A stretch of 64,000 bases of DNA from Elgaria multicarinata webbii. Its lineage: Eukaryota; Chordata; Lepidosauria; Squamata; Anguidae. Location: positions 34,019,501-34,083,500 of the forward strand of contig NC_086183.1 in the NCBI RefSeq assembly GCF_023053635.1, given 5' to 3'. How positions within the stretch are numbered: the first letter of the stretch is position 1; every line of letters starts with the position of its first letter. Both the position numbers and the translations under genes were made by a program. Positions 32,601-44,600 of this stretch are shown here, piece after piece. The notes under the pieces were generated by a model. It was given only the letters and a program-made list of their open reading frames with translations, was not told the DNA's origin and searched no databases.

Positions 32601-35600
32601 GTTTTAGTTTAGTATATTTATTTCTGTTGTTTGAATCTTGGCTAGTTTTATTCTGTTTTAATTTCTTATTATTTTAAATGCTTGAAGAACTTTGGGATTG
32701 GGTGCAGTAAATAAAAAGAAAAAAATGAACTAAAATAAAGTAAAACACAACCAAAATACAAATGGAAATTAAAAAAAGGTGACCTCAGTTGTTTTGGACT
32801 ACAATCCCCATCAGCTCCAGCCAGCATAGCCAATGGCAGGGGTTCATGGGAGTTTTAGGCCAAAACAACTGGAGCTGCTCCTCCCTGGCCTAAACTAATG
32901 GAAAGCTACTCTGAGCCACTGAGGGAGCCTGTGCCTCTAAGGGCAACGATGGATCCATGACCATCCCCAAACTACACACGTCACCGATTAGGAAGTCTGA
33001 AACCCCCCAACAGAACAGGGTCAATGTCACTAAGCCAGAATGATAAACCACCCGCAAACAGTATGTCTGTCTTGACTAGATTGAATCTCAGTTTATTGGC
33101 CCTCATCCAGTCCATTCTCCTGCCCGTGCGCTGGTTCAGGGCTCCAACTGCCCCACCTCTGTTAGCTGAGAAGGAGAGGCGAAGCTAGGTGCCATTCGTG
33201 ATGCCTCAGCCCGCACCCCTGGTAAACGTCTCCCGGTGGTTTCCTGTAGATGTTGAAAAGCTTGGGGGTCAAATAAAGCCCTGAGACACTCCGTAGTAAG
33301 ACTGCCATAGGACAGATCCATCATCTCCTACCAGCACCTTCAAAATTCTTGGCAGGAGCGGGACCATCACAATAATGACTTCACATCCCAACTCAAGACA
33401 GCCTTCCCAGAAGGATAGCATGAGAGGTCCAAGGGAGTCCACAGGGTTGCAAGTCCTCTGTCCTTCTCCTGGCACAGGTCGACCCAAGAGTGACCCACCC
33501 TTCTCTCAAACAGGAATTTCTGAACACCTGGAACCAGCCATACATCCTCTCGTTAGATGTACGCTTCTTGCCTAGGGTTGTGCATTATCAGGAAATCCAG
33601 TCCTTTAAGGGCTCGTGGGATTTCCAATAGGAATCCTGGAGATACACTAAGAATTTAGGAATAGGGTGTCCCTGAGCACATCCTCAGTACAGGAATCAAG
33701 CGTGATCAAGATCACAACTGTGCTCACATGTAGTTTCACGCAAGAATACCACTCTTAGTATTCCTCACAGTGAGCCATGAAATAAAACGCAATACTCAAC
33801 TAAAACCCTCAAAACACATGGGCTTGCTCTGCTTTCTAGGGCACCTTCACTGACCTGGGATATCCCCGTGTAGGGGATACAGGCTGTGTGTAACACAGTT
33901 CTAAGTCCAGGTCTGGCCCAAGGTATTTTGCTGCCTGAAGCAATACAAAAAATTGCACAACCCAATAAAACGTGACTAGGCAATATAACTATTGTGAGTA
34001 AAGAAGCAACAAAACAATGTCTCTGGAAAGTTGAGTTTTTATGATTCTGCTCTCACACATCTCCACATTATATACTTGCCTTGTCAGAAGACATGGGAGT
34101 GGGCCTGGTCCTCAAAGTCTTCAACTGACGCTAACGATACTGTTGGGATGTGTCATTCCTATGCACAATTACCTTGCAGAAAGCCTGATTGGGAACTGAA
34201 CACTGTTAAAATTTATCACAAAGTTGGCACAAACAAACTCTTACAACCAAGTTCTGAGGCCTCTATGTCTCAGAACTTCAACCATAACTTCCTCCATGGA
34301 TGAGGGTCAGCCATGCTTGCAAGTCAGGATTGCTAACCTGAGATATCCCATGTAGGGGAAGCAGGCTGTGTCTAACCCAGTTCTAAATCCAGGTCTGGCC
34401 CAAGGTGTTTTGCTGCCTGAAGCAATCCCAAAAACTGTGCCACCCCACACAACCCAATAAAACATGACTAGGTCATGAAATGATTAGGTCGACCTGAGCC
34501 AGGTGAGGGACGTGCAAGCCTGCTTGTATCCTTTGCCAGGAGAAGGACCTGCAACCCTGTGGAGTCCCTTGGACCTCTTAGGCTATCCTTCTGGGAAGGC
34601 TGTCCTGGGTTGGGATGTGAAGTCACATATTGCAACCGTTCCGCTCCTGCCTAGAATGCCCCTTAGAGAAGATGTTGGCAAGGGGATAATGGGTCTGTCC
34701 TATGGTGGCCTTGCTACAGGGTGCCTCAGGGCTGTAGTTGACCCCCATGCTCCCCAACATCTACATGAAATCCGCTGGGAGACATTAACCAGGGGTGCAG
34801 GCGGGGGCATCACCAATGACACGTAGCTCCACCTCTCCTTCTCAGCTAAACAGAGGTGAGGCAGTTGAAGCTCTGAACCAGCGCATGGGCAGAGGAGTGG
34901 GCTGGATGAGGGCCCAATAAACTGAGATTCAATCGAGACAAGACAGAAATACTGTTTGTGGGTGGTTCATCTATCCGGTTAAGTGACAGTCACCCTGTTC
35001 TGGAAGGGGGTTTCAGACTTCCTAAAGGGTGAGGTCTGCAGGTTGGGGACGATGATGGATCCGTCATCGTCCACAGAGGCACAGGCTCCCTCGGGGGCTC
35101 AGAGCACCTCCTGTTAAAGGGATGTTTTTACTTCTTTTTAGTTATTTTAAATATTATTAGACACATAGTGATTTTAGTGATTTTCACTCCTGCTGGTTTT
35201 AGTTTAGTATATTTATTTCTGTTGTTTGAATCTTGGCTAGTTTTATTCTGTTTTAATTTCTTATTATTTTAAATGCTTGAAGAACTTTGGGATTGGGTGC
35301 AGTAAATAAAAAGAAAAAAATGAACTAAAATAAAGTAAAACACAACCAAAATACAAATGGAAATTAAAAAAAGGTGACCTCAGTTGTTTTGGACTACAAT
35401 CCCCATCAGCTCCAGCCAGCATAGCCAATGGCAGGGGTTCATGGGAGTTTTAGGCCAAAACAACTGGAGCTGCTCCTCCCTGGCCTAAACTAATGGAAAG
35501 CTACTCTGAGCCACTGAGGGAGCCTGTGCCTCTAAGGGCAACGATGGATCCATGACCATCCCCAAACTACACACGTCACCGATTAGGAAGTCTGAAACCC

Positions 35601-38600
35601 CCCAACAGAACAGGGTCAATGTCACTAAGCCGGAATGATAAACCACCCGCAAACAGTATGTCTGTTTTGACTAGATTGAATCTCAGTTTATTGGCCCTCA
35701 TCCAGTCCATTCTCCTGCCCGTGCGCTGGTTCAGGGCTCCAACTGCCCCACCTCTGTTAGCTGAGAAGGAGAGGCGAAGCTAGGTGCCATTCGTGATGCC
35801 TCAGCCCGCACCCCTGGTAAACGTCTCCCGGTGGTTTCCTGTAGATGTTGAAAAGCTTGGGGGTCAAATAAAGCCCTGAGACACTCCGTAGTAAGACTGC
35901 CATAGGACAGATCCATCATCTCCTACCAGCACCTTCAAAATTCTTGGCAGGAGCGGGACCATCACAATAATGACTTCACATCCCAACTCAAGACAGCCTT
36001 CCCAGAAGGATAGCATGAGAGGTCCAAGGGAGTCCACAGGGTTGCAAGTCCTCTGTCCTTCTCCTGGCACAGGTCGACCCAAGAGTGACCCACCCTTCTC
36101 TCAAACAGGAATTTCTGAACACCTGGAACCAGCCATACATCCTCTCGTTAGATGTACGCTTCTTGCCTAGGGTTGTGCATTATCAGGAAATCCAGTCCTT
36201 TAAGGGCTCGTGGGATTTCCAATAGGAATCCTGGAGATACACTAAGAATTTAGGAATAGGGTGTCCCTGAGCACATCCTCAGTACAGGAATCAAGCGTGA
36301 TCAAGATCACAACTGTGCTCACATGTAGTTTCACGCAAAAATACCACTCTTAGTATTCCTCACAGTGAGCCATGAAATAAAACGCAATATTCAACTAAAA
36401 CCCTCAAAACACATGGGCTTGCTCTGCTTTCTAGGGCACCTTCACTGACCTGGGATATCCCCGTGTAGGGGATACAGGCTGTGTGTAACACAGTTCTAAG
36501 TCCAGGTCTGGCCCAAGGTATTTTGCTGCCTGAAGCAATACAAAAAATTGCACAACCCAATAAAACATGACTAGGCAATATAACTATTGTGAGTAAAGAA
36601 GCAACAAAACAATGACTCTGGAAAGTTGAGTTTTTATGATTCTGCTCTCACACATCTCCACATTATATACTTACCTTGTCAGAAGACATGGGAGTGGGCC
36701 TGGTCCTCAAAGTCTTCAACTGACGCTAACGATACTGTTGGGATGTGTCATTCCTATGCACAATTACCTTGCAGAAAGCCTGATTGGGAACTGAACACTG
36801 TTAAAATTTATCACAAAGTTGGCACAAACAAACTCTTACAACCAAGTTCTGAGGCCTCTATGTCTCAGAACTTCAACCATAACTTCCTCCATGGATGAGG
36901 GTCAGCCATGCTTGCAAGTCAGGATTGCTAACCTGAGATATCCCATGTAGGGGAAGCAGGCTGTGTCTAACCCAGTTCTAAATCCAGGTCTGGCCCAAGG
37001 TGTTTTGCTGCCTGAAGCAATCCCAAAAACTGTGCCACCCCACACAACCCAATAAAACATGACTAGGTCATGAAACAATTACCAGTAAAGCAGCAAGAGA
37101 ACTAACAATGTCTCTGAGCAAAGATATACATAGGACTGAGGTTTTTTTAATAATTCTGCTCTCACACATGTACAAATTATACACTTACCTTGACAGAAGT
37201 AATGGGATGTGTCATTCCATTTCATACTTAACCTGCAGAAAGCCTGATTGGGAACTGAACACTGTTAGGATTTATCACAAATTGGGCACAAACTCTTTAC
37301 AATCAAGCTCTTTGGTCTACTGACAACAATTAAAGGCACAAAATGCATTTTGAAATAAAATGCAGATAGCCAATTGTTGGAAGGGTGCAAAGGTTTAAAC
37401 TAAGGACGACGGTACAATACAGTATGGGAAATAGCATTTCCCAACTGTTGGAAGGATGCAAAAGGGTTTAAACCTAAGACGACGGTACAATACAGTATGG
37501 GAAATAGCACTTACAGAGAAACATACTCAACATTTTAGACTATTAAGAAAGCAAAGGAAGGAGACGCTTTTGCAACAGAATGCCGGTGTTTTATTATGTT
37601 TTATTATATTCACACAAACAAAATAAAAGTACCAACACAGGTTTCAGATGCTTTTATTAGGTTATGGTTTCAATAGTTTCTAAGGAGAGAAAAATTAAAG
37701 TACATAATAATAAAAAACAGTCTACCTTTCTATTTGATACCTATCCTCCCATTTATTTATCTTATTTTAAACCTGCCTAATAATTAATGTTAAATTCCTA
37801 CTGGGTATTTATAGTGTCGGACTCTTACTTTTAAATATATATAGCAATTTATTACTTATTCCTTGCTTTTAAGATTTCTGTATTATGGTGATATTTAAGT
37901 TTTATAATAAAATAATAAAATTCAATACACAACAATGAAAACGTGCAAGTAGGAAACTTGGTAAGGTGTATTTAACCCAATCACTGCCAACAGTTCCTCT
38001 AAAACACCTTTAACCAAGCTGGCCCCTCACCCACCATTTCACAGTTAAACACATTGCGATTTACTTCTGTCGACTTTGCAATAAACCCTTAAAAATGACA
38101 CAAACTAACTCTTACAACAATGCTCTTCGGGCAATTCACAACAATTAAAACCCTCAAAACACATTGCAAAATAAAATGCAATACACAAGAATTAAAACCA
38201 CAAAATGTTTTGCAATATAAAATGTAAAAGCGCAGTCCTGGTAAGGGGTGTGTAACCCTATCACTGACAACCACTCAAACTCTAAACCAAACTTCACCAA
38301 TCTGGAGTCCTCTCATTCCACAGTTAAATGCATTGGGATTTACCTCTGAATAAACACAAATAGGACCTTGCGATAAACCCTAAAAAAAATGACACAAACC
38401 AACTCTTACAACTAATTTCTTTGGGCAGTTCACAACAATTAAAACCACAAAATACTTTGTAAAATAAAATGCAGATAGCCAAATGCACATAAACAAATTT
38501 TGGAAGGATGCAAAACATTTCAACATAAGACGATACATTATAGCATGAAAAATGGCACTTTCAGAGAAACTTAATAAACTTTTTAGAGTAATGTGACAAA

Positions 38601-41600
38601 AGAAAAATTACACTTTTGCAACAGAATGCTTTTATTACATACACACAAGCAAAATAAATGCACACGGACAAAATAAATACACCAACTCAGGTTTCAGATG
38701 CCTTTATTAGATTGTTACATTAATATCTCATTAGAAAAATAAAATAAAATTTATAATAAAAACATTTCTTTTGATTTAATATCCTCTCATTAATTTATAT
38801 TTTAAATCTGCCTAATGACTAACGTTAAATGTGTACAGTAAATGCAATACACAACAATTAAAACCTCCATAATCCACGAAGACCATTGCTAACCTGTGAC
38901 GTCCCCATAAAAGGGACACTGCCTGTGTGTAACACAGCACCTAGTCAGCCAACCCATGAAGAGGAGGCAAACAGTCTGCTAATCCTTGCACTTAGCGCAT
39001 AATGTTCTCCATGGAGGGCCAGCCTTGCTTGCAAGTGACCATTGCTAACCTGTGACGTCCACATAAAGGGGACACTGCCTGTGTGTAACACAGCACCTAG
39101 TCAGCCAACCCATGAAGGGGAGGCAAACAGTCTGCTAATCCTTGCACTTAGCACATAACGTTCTCCATGGAGGGCCAGCCTTGCTTGCAAGTGACCATTG
39201 CTAACCTGACACATCCCCATAAAGGGGACACTACCTGTGTATAACACAGTCCTAAGTCCAGGTCTGGCCCAAGGTATTTTGCTGCCTGAAGCAATCCCAA
39301 AAACTGTGCCACCCCACACAACCCAATAAAACATGACTAGATATTTAAACAATTGCTAGTAAAGAAGCAACAGAACTAACAGTGTCTGAGAAACGATGTA
39401 CATAGGACTAAGCTAAGCTGAGTTTTTATAATTCTACTCTAACACATGTACAGTCTTGCACTCACCTTGTCAGAAGTCTTCAACTGATGTTAATGATCCT
39501 GATGAGATGCGTCATTCCTATGAACACTTACCTTGCAAAAAGCCTGTGGGCACAAACTCTTACAACCAGGCTCTTTGGGAAATTCACAACAATTAACCCC
39601 CCATGCATAATTATGTCGAATACATCGACACCTCTGCCAATTAAGCCAATTAACAACAGCTGTCTGATTGTATCCTGGTGTCAGGGCCATGGTGTTATCA
39701 TTTACCTTGTTTACTGATAATGCAGTTGCAGCTTTTTGCAGTTAATTTTATTTTGACCTCACTGTTTACAATTATCCCACTATCTGTATTGTTCTATGTT
39801 GTTCCCCGCCTCGATCCAGAGGGAGAGGCGGTTAAGAAATAAAATTATTATTATTATTATTATTATTATTACTACTACTACTACTATATGGTTTCCTGCA
39901 TTGAGCAGGGGGTTGGACTCGATGGCCTTATAGGCCCCTTCCAACTCTACTATTCTATGATTCTATGAGCCTGGAATTATTTTTTTGTGAACTTCCCAGA
40001 GAGCCCTGGCTATGGGACAGTATAAAAATTTAAGAAATGAAATAAAACACAATAAATTGCAACACACAACAATTAACCCCCAATTTGCATAGTAAAATCA
40101 AACACAATACATAACAATTAAATCCCCAAATTGCATAGTAAAATCAAACACAATACACAACAATTAACCCCTCAAATTGCATAGTAAAATCAAAACAATA
40201 AACAATTAAACCACCAAAATGCATAATAAAACACAACACACAACAATTAAAACCACAAAATGTGTAATAAAATGCGCTTTTACATATTATATTGCAATTA
40301 GGAAGCAAGGAAGGAATCTTGAGTTTACATTTTATATTGCAATTAGGAACCAATCTTGCGGTGTCCAGCCCTGTCTCTGCCAATGACGCCCTTTGAGGAA
40401 CTCACAACAAAATCACACAACAATTGAACCTCCAAAATGCATGTTCAAATAACACGCAATACACAGTTAAAACCACAAAATCCATAACAAAAAATGCAAT
40501 AAAAACCACAAAATGCTTTATGAAATAAAATGTGCTTTTACATTTTGTATTGTAATTAGGAAGCCAGGAAGGAATCTTGGTAAGGGGAGTTTAACCGTAT
40601 CACTGGCAGCCATTGCTCCTCTAAACCACCCTTCCCCAACCTGGTGCCCTCCCATTTCACAGTTAAACACATTGGGATTTACTTCTAATTAAACACACAT
40701 AGGATTGTGTGATAAACCCTAAAAAAGGGCACAAACCAACTCTTTGCAGTGAAGCACTTTGGGCAATTCACAACAATTAAAACCACAAAATGCATGAATG
40801 CTGGCCATGCCTGCTAGGGCATCGTCACTTAACCTGAGACATTCCCATGAAGGGAACACTGCCTGTGTGTAACACAGTCCCAAGTCAGCGGTCCTCGTGA
40901 AGAGGCAAAGAAGTCCGCTAAGTTCCAGCACTTAGACCATAACGTTCTCCGTGAAGGAGGGTCCTTGGAAGGGCACCATGGCTAACCTGAGACATCCCAT
41001 AAAGGGATGTGTCTAACACAGTCCTAAGTCCAGGTCTGGCCCAAGGTGTTTTGCTGCCTGAAGCAATCCCAAAAACTGTGCCACCCCACACAACCTAGTA
41101 AAACATGACTAAGTAATGAAACAATTGCTAGTAAAGAAGTAAAAGAACCCACAATGTCTTACCTTGTCAGACGTGATGGGAGCGGGCCTGGTCCTCGAAG
41201 TCTGCAAGTGAGGAAGCTAGGAAGCAATCCCAACCACACCATCGCTGCTCTAAACCACCCTTGCCCTGGTGCCCTTCCATTTCACAGTTAAACACATTGG
41301 GATTTACTTCCAATTAAACACACGTAGGATTGTGTGATAAATCCTAAAAATGGCACTAACCAAATCTTACAATTGAGCTTTGTGGGCAAAACACAACAAT
41401 TCAAACCACAAAATGCATCATTAAATAAAATGAAATACACAACAATTCAAACCGCAGAACGCATCATCAAATAAAATACAATATAAAATGTGAAAGCACA
41501 TTTAAGAAGCCAGGAAGGAATCTTGGTAAGGGGTTCAAGTTTAACCCTATCAGTACCAATCATTCTTCCTCTAAACCACCCTTTCCCAACCTGGTGCCCT

Positions 41601-44600
41601 CCCATTTCACAGTTGAAGACCCTATTGGCCCTGTTCAGAAGGCTCCTTAAACCACAGTGGTTCAGACTTTTTTGTTAACAAAAAAGCCTGAACCACCGTA
41701 GTTTAAGGCACCTCCTGAACAGGGTCATTGAGGTTTACTTCTGATTAAACACACATAGGATTGTGTGATAAACGCTAAAAAAAAGTTACACAACCCAACT
41801 CTCACAATAATAACCATTCAAACCACAAAATTCATTACAAAATAAAATGCAACCCACAACAATTCCAACCCCAAATGCATCAGAAAATGAAATGCAACCC
41901 ACAATTCCAACCCCAAATGTATCAGAAAATAAAATGCAACCCACAATTCCAACCCCAAATGCATCAGAAAATAAAATGCAACCCACAACAATTCCAATCC
42001 CAAATGTATCAGAAAATAAAATGCAACCCACAATTCCAACCCCAAATGCATCAGAAAGTAAAATGCAACCCACAACAATTCCAACCCCAAATGCATCAGA
42101 AAATAAAATGCAACCCACAATTCCAACCCCAAATGCATCAGAAAATAAAATGCAACCCACAACAATGCAAAACACAAGAAACATTATAAAATGAAATCCC
42201 AGGCACTTAGCTTTCTTTGATGCAAGTAGATCAAGCAGACAGACAAGCTGAGAAGAGAAGTGAAAACGTACAATTATACACAAGAACAAATAAAACACTT
42301 AAGACTAATGCAAACTAAAACTTACTAATTGCAATATCCAAAGAGACACCTTTAGTTTTCAGATGTCCCTCAAACAGAAGCTGCATTTCAATAGGGTCTG
42401 TTGGCTCATTTGCTGTTCAGCACAACCAGGAGGAGAAGGAGAGCAAAGCCACTGGCCAAGTAACTCTCTCACCACCCCGGCCATAACCACAGCAGACTAG
42501 CCAAGAGAGCAGAACCCTATTTTATTCCTTTATTATATATGTATAATGCGCGACAGCCAAGGCTCTCTGGGCAGCTCAAATCATAACACACAAAATCAAG
42601 AATAACGATTTAAAAATGTCATATAAAACCAATGCAAGTTATAGTCCAGAGAAAGCTTGTCTAAACAGGTATGTCTTCAGGAGGCGTTTGAAGGAAGTTA
42701 CGTTTTCCGCCTCCCAAACTGCATGAGGGAGGGTTTTTCCAGAGGGTGGGTGCTGCTACAGAGAAGGCCCTGCCGTCGAAGATCTTCATGATGACAGTTT
42801 GTTCTTCTTGGAACAAGAAGCAGGGCCCCCCTCTGATGATCGTAAATGTCGCTCGTGTGTTGAGGCTTGCCCCCAAGTGGCAGAGCTGGTGGTGTTTTTT
42901 TAAATGAGCCTCTTCCAGGTGAGGCTCCGGCCCAATCCCCCCACCACACAGTCCCCAGAGGCAAACCCTTACCAGCCAAGCTGCAGATTGAAGCCGTCCA
43001 GGTCAGCAGGCAGGCCAAGCGAGAAGGCACTCTTGCTAGCAGGTAAAATGCAGCTGAGGCAGAGGGCTGGGTGTCTCACGCTGCCAGTTGGGCCTTTGTG
43101 CTGCTCCCAGGAAGGAAGGACACGGCAGGGCTAGCTCTTTTATGAGCCACTTCTAGGTGAGGCTCTGGGCCAATCCAGCCACCACAGAGTGCCCAACAGC
43201 AAACCCTTAGTGGCCAGCTGCAGGTTGAAACAGTCCCGGTAAGCAGGCAGGCCAAGCAAGAAGGCGCTATGCCATGTGGTGGCTGTGCCCGGCTATGCCC
43301 CCTCGCGGCGACTGTGCCCCCTCATGGTGGCTGTGCTCAGCTGTGCCCCTCGTGGCGGCTGTGCTCGGCTGTGCTCCCTTGTGGCAACGTGGCAGCTGTG
43401 CCCCCCCACAAGGCGGCTATGCCCGGCTATGCCCCCACGAGGCGGCTATGCCCCTACGAGGCGGCTATGCCCGGCTATGCCCCCAAGAGGCAGCTATGCC
43501 CGGCTATGCCCCACGAAGCGGCTATGCCCCTACGAGGCGGCTATGCCCAGCTATGCCCCTATGAGGCGGCTATGCTCCTACGAGGCGGCTATGCCTGGCT
43601 ATGCCCCTACAAGGCGGCTATGCCCCCACGAGGCGGCTATGCCCCTACGAGGCGGCTATGCCCAGCTATGCCCCTACGAGGCAGCTATGCCCAGCTATGC
43701 CCCCACGAGGCAGCTATGCCCAGCTATGCCCCCACGAGGTGGCTATGCCCCCACGAGGCGGCTATGCCTGGTTGTGCCCCCACGAGGCAGCTCTGCTCAC
43801 TATGCAGGGATGGTTTTTTTAAATGAGCCACTTCCAGGTGTGGCTCTGGCCCCACATGGCCAGTTAGGCCTTTGTGCTGTTGGCACAGCAGGGCTGGTTC
43901 TTCGTTTGAGTCTCTCCCCTGCGCAAACTCTCCACCTAACTGAGGTCCTGGAGGAGACGGAGAGATTATGCGCAAGCTGGCTCTGTTGCTGCAGCTGAAC
44001 GGAGTCTGGCTTGTTGGCATTCACAGCTGGTCCTTCCTTCTCTTGAGTAGACCCCTTCAGTCTCCGCCCATTCGATGCTTTGCAGCACTGAAAGCAGCTA
44101 TTAAAAAAAGAAGGGGAAAAGAAACTTTAAAAGGACTGGTTCCTTCTCCTCATGAGCAGGCTTTTGTTCCTGAGTAGAAATTTTCAGCCTTGAGCCTTTG
44201 TGTAGTCTGTAATGCTACAAAGTGCCATTAATATATAATATATATAGTGTGGAACTGGTTCTTCCAAAGTTGATTTTTCTCACACAAACTAGGTGCTTTT
44301 CCTACTGAAGCAATGCCCCAGTCCTTAAACCCCTTTACCTCTGTGTTTGGGAAAGGGGGAGGATTGGGCCCCTTCTGTAGCTGAAAGCTCTAGATTGGGG
44401 GAAACCAGGACTTGTGCTCCTTTTCTGTTAACTTTATTTATTATTTTATTACATTTATATACTGCCCCATAGCCAAAGCTCTCTGGGCGGTTTACAAAAG
44501 TTATAAACAATGAACATTAAAAACAAATATACAAAATTTAAAACCACCAAAAGTTTTTTTTAAAAAAAAACTTTACTCTGGAGTGCGTGATTTTGACTGG

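Larger units (their letters stand above)
29170..37075. repeat. 2,595-bp tandem array, three full copies plus 120-bp remnant
   Basis: Copies at 29170-31765, 31766-34360 and 34361-36955, then the first 120 bases again at 36956-37075 (GCAGGCTGTGTCTAACCC to CATGAAA). They differ by scattered single bases only (for example CCGGAATG versus CCAGAATG in copy 2, CTTGTGTCC versus CTTGTATCC in copy 3). The short repeat at both outer edges suggests unequal exchange between two such blocks made the first duplication. Open frames inside are not genes. Confidence 0.95.
38090..41480. repeat. Degenerate short-repeat zone (ACAACAATTAAAACC)
   Basis: Words ACAACAATTAAAACCACAAA, AAAATGCAATAAAATGC and AACTCTTACAAC recur dozens of times at irregular spacing, mixed with copies of the CCTGAGACATCCC block (38870-39345, 40800-41115) and the CCCATTTCACAGTTAAACAC block (38030, 38315, 40650, 41275, 41605). 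It looks like an old, decayed higher-order satellite related to the neighbouring 2.6-kb array. Confidence 0.7.

Noticed and set aside
29312-36898. Identical 60-107-codon frames repeated every 2,595 bases, as a tandem gene family
   Set aside because: They fall in LINE fragments and tandem copies. Identity comes from recent duplication, and no start, splice or family signal is present.
41850-42170. CRISPR-like array
   Set aside because: The whole unit repeats with no unique spacers, and the genome is vertebrate.
41786-42298. 170-codon minus-strand frame with repeating hydrophobic units, as a membrane protein
   Set aside because: It is the 42/45-bp minisatellite read in frame; both strands stay open for the same reason.
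43276-43998. Overlapping forward reading frames of 96 to 240 codons with PTRRLCPAM-like repeats, as a repeat protein gene
   Set aside because: They follow from a minisatellite with stop-free units divisible by three. There is no promoter, splice or homology evidence.
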